From Curtobacterium sp. HSID17257 (lineage in GTDB: Bacteria > Actinomycetota > Actinomycetes > Actinomycetales > Microbacteriaceae): 64,000 nt of DNA. Made by a program: the position numbers and the translations under genes. Under the pieces are notes generated by a model that saw nothing but the letters and a program-made list of their open reading frames with translations, made no database searches and was not told where the DNA came from. Positions 61,307 to 64,000 of this stretch are shown piece after piece. Positions within the stretch are counted from its first letter, which is position 1. Every line of letters starts with the position of its first letter. The stretch is taken from NCBI RefSeq assembly GCF_003989515.1, contig NZ_RBLU01000008.1:1-64000 (forward strand), read 5' to 3'.

Positions 61307-62026
61307 TCAGGAGTCGTGCCGGACCGCGGCGAGCACCGCGGCGGCGACGGCGTCGGGCTGCGAGACGGCGATCGCGTGCGATGCGCCGGCCAGTTCGGTC
61401 GCCTCGACGAACGCGGCGCGCTCCGCCATCCACCGGTGTGCGGCGACCGGGATGTTCCGGTCGTCCTCCCCGAAGACGCTCCACGCGGGCAGGGACGACC
61501 AGGCCGCACGGGAGGCTCCGAGCGGCTCCCCGAGGGCGGCCTCCGTCACGGGACGCTGCGCGATCGCCATGGCGGCTGCCTCGGGTTCGCCCACGTCGTG
61601 CGCGAACTGGTGGCGGAAGCGCGTCGGGTCGATGCGGAACTCGACACCGCCGTCGGTCAGCGGCGTCGGCAGCAGGGTCTCGCCGAGCGTGCTCCCCGGG
61701 AACCGGCCGGCGAGGTCGCCGGCGCTCTCGCCGGGCGCGGGGACGAAGGCGCCGACGTAGACGAGGGCGGTGACGGCGTCGAGGTCGGCTGCTGCCTCGG
61801 TCGCGACCATGCCGCCGTAGGAGTGGCCGACGAGGACGACGGGGCGGTCCAGGGAGCGGACGAGGTCCTGCAGCGCGCGGGCGTCGGCGCGGACACTGCG
61901 CAGGGGGTTGGCGAACGCGACGACGTCGACGTCCTCGGCGGTGAGCTGCGCGGCGACCGCGTTCCAGCTCGAGGAGTCGGCGAACGCGCCGTGGATCAGG
62001 ACGGCGGTGGGCGTGGTTCCGGGCAT
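61307..62026 (-). CDS. Alpha/beta hydrolase, GHSYGG type (copy A)
   Basis: 239 residues. Starts TAVLIHGAFADSSSW, with nucleophile elbow GHSYGG, an acid in FGEDDRNI, and a His in GASHAIAVS. The N-terminal text and elbow resemble those of the protein at 63057-63785, so they are likely paralogues. ATG 62026 has gagaggcc upstream. Esterase or haloperoxidase-like; substrate unknown. Confidence 0.9.
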   Translation of the reverse strand: MPGTTPTAVLIHGAFADSSSWNAVAAQLTAEDVDVVAFANPLRSVRADARALQDLVRSLDRPVVLVGHSYGGMVATEAAADLDAVTALVYVGAFVPAPGESAGDLAGRFPGSTLGETLLPTPLTDGGVEFRIDPTRFRHQFAHDVGEPEAAAMAIAQRPVTEAALGEPLGASRAAWSSLPAWSVFGEDDRNIPVAAHRWMAERAAFVEATELAGASHAIAVSQPDAVAAAVLAAVRHDS

Positions 62027-62094
62027 CGGTGGCCTCTCGGTGTCGGGTGGTCGGTGCGGGGCGACCGACGGGCGGCCGGTCGCCCCGCACCCGG

Positions 62095-63060
62095 TCAGTG
62101 CTGCAGTGCTGCGGACAGGTGTGCGACCGCCTGGGCGACCGCGGCCCGGGCCTGCGGGGTGTCGTGCATGCTGTTCACCATCACGAAGTCGTGGATGATG
62201 CCGCCGTACCGGACGGCGGTGACCTCGACGCCGGCGCGACGGAGCTTCGCGGCGAACGCCTCGCCCTCGTCACGGAGCACGTCCGCCTCGCCCGTGATCA
62301 CGAGGGTGGGCGGGAACGAGGCGAGCTGTTCCTCGGTCGCGCGGAGCGGGGACGCGGTGATCTGCGCCCGGTCCTCCTCGCTCGTCGTGTACTGGTCCCA
62401 GAACCAGCGCATGCCGTCGCGGGCCAGGAAGTACCCCTCGGCGAACTCCTCGTAGGACGGGGTGTCGAAGGAGGCGTCGGTCACCGGGTAGAACAGGACC
62501 GCCCCGCGGAAGGACACGTCCCCGCGCTCGGCTGCCATGAGGTTCAGCGCGATGGCCATGTTGCCGCCGACCGAGTCGCCGGCGATCGCCACGGTGCTGC
62601 CGTCCAGGTCGTGCTCGGCGCCGTGCTGGACGACCCACTGCGCGACCGCGTACGACTGCTCGTTCTGCACCGGGTAGCGGTGCTCCGGGGCGCGGTCGTA
62701 CTCGGGGAAGACGACGGCGGCACCGGTGCCCACCGCGAGGTCGCGGACCAGGCGATCGTGGGTGTGGGCGTCACCGAAGACCCAGCCGGCACCGTGCGTG
62801 TAGAGCACGACGGGCAGGACGCCGGTGGCGCCCTTCGGCCGGACGACACGGGCGCGGACGGAGCCGGTCGGACCGCCCTCGACGGTGACCCACTCCTCGT
62901 CGACCTCGGGCTTCCAGATCTCCGAGTCCTGCACGCCGTCGACGGCGGCGCGGCCGTCCTCCGGGCTGAGCTGGTAGAGGAACGGCGGGTTCGCGGTCGC
63001 CTCGGCGAAGGCCTGGGCGGCGGGTTCGAGGGCGATGCCCCTGGGGTTCGCGGTGGTCAC
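62095..63060 (-). CDS. Alpha/beta hydrolase, HSL-type esterase
   Basis: 321 residues. Oxyanion motif HGAG (from HGGG), nucleophile GDSVGG, and a His in GGIIHDF are the HSL-family signs. GTG 63060 overlaps the upstream hydrolase stop by 4 nt. A typical intracellular esterase, substrate unknown. Confidence 0.92.
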   Translation of the reverse strand: MTTANPRGIALEPAAQAFAEATANPPFLYQLSPEDGRAAVDGVQDSEIWKPEVDEEWVTVEGGPTGSVRARVVRPKGATGVLPVVLYTHGAGWVFGDAHTHDRLVRDLAVGTGAAVVFPEYDRAPEHRYPVQNEQSYAVAQWVVQHGAEHDLDGSTVAIAGDSVGGNMAIALNLMAAERGDVSFRGAVLFYPVTDASFDTPSYEEFAEGYFLARDGMRWFWDQYTTSEEDRAQITASPLRATEEQLASFPPTLVITGEADVLRDEGEAFAAKLRRAGVEVTAVRYGGIIHDFVMVNSMHDTPQARAAVAQAVAHLSAALQH

Positions 63061-63785
63061 GACTGGTCCTTCCGGTCGAGTTCGGTGACGGCGTCGGTGA
63101 TGAACGCGACGACGTCCTGGGGGTGGGAGAGCATGACGAGGTGCGGGGCGTCCAGCTCGACGACGGCGCGGAAGCCGCCGCGCTGGTACCCGAACCGCTC
63201 CACGTCCGGGTTGATCGTGCGGTCGGCGGCGGAGACGATGCCCCACGCCGGCGTGGTCCTCCACGCGGCGACCGGTGCCTGCTCGCCGAAGGCCAGGGCG
63301 GCCAGCGGACGCTGCGAGACGGCGAGCACCTCGGTCGTCGTCCGGTCGATCCCGGCGGCGAAGACGTCCGGGAACGCGTCGACGGCGACGGACACGTCGG
63401 TGCCGTCCTCGCCACCCGGCACCGGGAACGGCGTGTACACGAGGTTCGCGGCGAGGTCGGAGTCCGGGAAACCGCCCTGCAGGGCGCCGAGGCTCTCGCC
63501 CTCGTCGAGCGCGTACCCGGCGAGGTACACGAGCCCGACGACGTTCTCGGCGGCGCCGGCGACGGTGATGACCGCGCCGCCGTACGAGTGGCCGACGAGC
63601 ACGACCGGGCCGTCGATCCCCTCGACGATCGAGCGGACGTGGGCGGAGTCCCCGAGCAGGCTGCGGTTCGGGACCGCGGGCACGACGACGCGGTGCCCCT
63701 GGTCGAGCAGTGCCCGGGTGACGGGAGTGAAGCTCGCCGAGTCGGCGAACGCTCCGTGGACGAGCACGATGGTGGGTGCTGACAC
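63057..63785 (-). CDS. Alpha/beta hydrolase, GHSYGG type (copy B)
   Basis: 242 residues. TIVLVHGAFADSASF at the start, elbow GHSYGG, acid in SAADRTINP, His in APHLVMLSHP. GTG 63785 has gagaggag upstream. Head of the hydrolase operon. A likely paralogue of the gene at 61307. Confidence 0.92.
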   Translation of the reverse strand: MSAPTIVLVHGAFADSASFTPVTRALLDQGHRVVVPAVPNRSLLGDSAHVRSIVEGIDGPVVLVGHSYGGAVITVAGAAENVVGLVYLAGYALDEGESLGALQGGFPDSDLAANLVYTPFPVPGGEDGTDVSVAVDAFPDVFAAGIDRTTTEVLAVSQRPLAALAFGEQAPVAAWRTTPAWGIVSAADRTINPDVERFGYQRGGFRAVVELDAPHLVMLSHPQDVVAFITDAVTELDRKDQS

Positions 63786-63994
63786 CGTCGCTCCTCTCTG
63801 GATCGGATGGTGGAGGTGGGACGGCCACACGCTAGGGCGGGTCGACGGTGCCTGTCGTGGCCCCGCCCCGGTCAGCTCGACGAGCATCCGTCCGCACGCG
63901 AGCGGGCTCCGCGGCGTCTCCGGGCGGGAGGCACCGCTCCGGTCGTCGACGGGTCCTGCGGACCCACGGGCACCGACCGCTGCGGAGGGGGAGC

Positions 63995-64000
63995 GTGACG
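63995..64000 (+). CDS. Possible start of the next gene, cut by the window edge
   Basis: GTG at 63995 is preceded by a strong Shine-Dalgarno sequence (ggagggggagc). Only two codons are inside the window. Its divergent position would fit a regulator of the hydrolase operon, but nothing of the protein can be seen. Confidence 0.35.

Noticed and set aside
63807..63998. Plus-strand frame near the window end
   Set aside because: Composition is not coding-like and it lies in the promoter region of the hydrolase operon; only the GTG at 63995 has a credible ribosome site.

Overview
The window is high-GC actinobacterial DNA. It has strong GC3 bias, many GTG starts, genes that overlap by 4 nt, and many leaderless starts with TAnnnT placed 6-7 nt before the start codon. 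The gene set (short sigma-70 factor, ClpC, RadA, Rv2747-type ArgA, three CUT1 sugar importers without an ATPase, many glycosidases) suggests a plant- or soil-associated member of Microbacteriaceae such as Curtobacterium. The family call is an inference from gene content and style; no 16S gene is present. I see no prophage, insertion sequence, CRISPR array or replication origin.

Layout. 1-16.7 kb is mostly housekeeping: a DUF2520 protein (cut by the window edge), lysS, small proteins, a short sigma-70 factor, nadK, clpC, an alpha/beta hydrolase, a SRPBCC protein, argA, a DUF4232-like lipid- or membrane-anchored protein, cspA, a VanZ-RDD membrane protein, an SseB-like protein, radA, an SGNH esterase and tRNA-Ser(CGA). 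16.8-28.4 kb is a compact RiPP biosynthetic cluster: ABC exporter, YcaO cyclodehydratase, two E1-like zinc proteins (one fused to a SagB-type dehydrogenase), a 54-residue Ser/Thr/Cys-rich precursor, a predicted RRE-M50 membrane protease, a split LanB-type dehydratase, a second nitroreductase-fold protein and a winged-helix regulator. 28.5-32.0 kb holds redox genes with divergent regulators (SDR with XRE/MmyB; MarR with a quinone-reductase-like enzyme). 32.0-50.9 kb is two carbohydrate regions: a galactoside or GalNAc region (GH36, BadF-type kinase, AgaS, GatZ, DeoR, GH4, CUT1 importer) and an amino-sugar-like region (CUT1 importer, Gfo/Idh oxidoreductase, DeoR, ROK kinase, NagA). 51.0-60.6 kb is a LacI-controlled arabinoside-like locus (LacI, CUT1 importer, GH127, a LacI stub, a secreted clan-A glycosidase with a CBM-like tail). 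60.6-63.8 kb is a run of three alpha/beta hydrolases and a membrane protein.

How the genes work together. In the RiPP cluster the precursor leader is probably bound by RRE-like domains. YcaO plus E1-like partners would form azolines, the SagB-type enzyme would oxidise them to azoles, and the split LanB pair would glutamylate and eliminate Ser/Thr to dehydroamino acids. The M50 protein may remove the leader and the ABC exporter may export or confer immunity. This most resembles a goadsporin-like linear azole peptide with dehydro residues, but with a different tailoring set; that is the most interesting system here. The three sugar loci each pair an importer with cytoplasmic hydrolases or kinases, and must borrow a shared ATPase encoded elsewhere.

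A recurring intergenic palindrome with core gacgggaggcgcggtgcc and its inverse occurs at seven or more gene ends and seems to be a genome-wide terminator-like repeat family.
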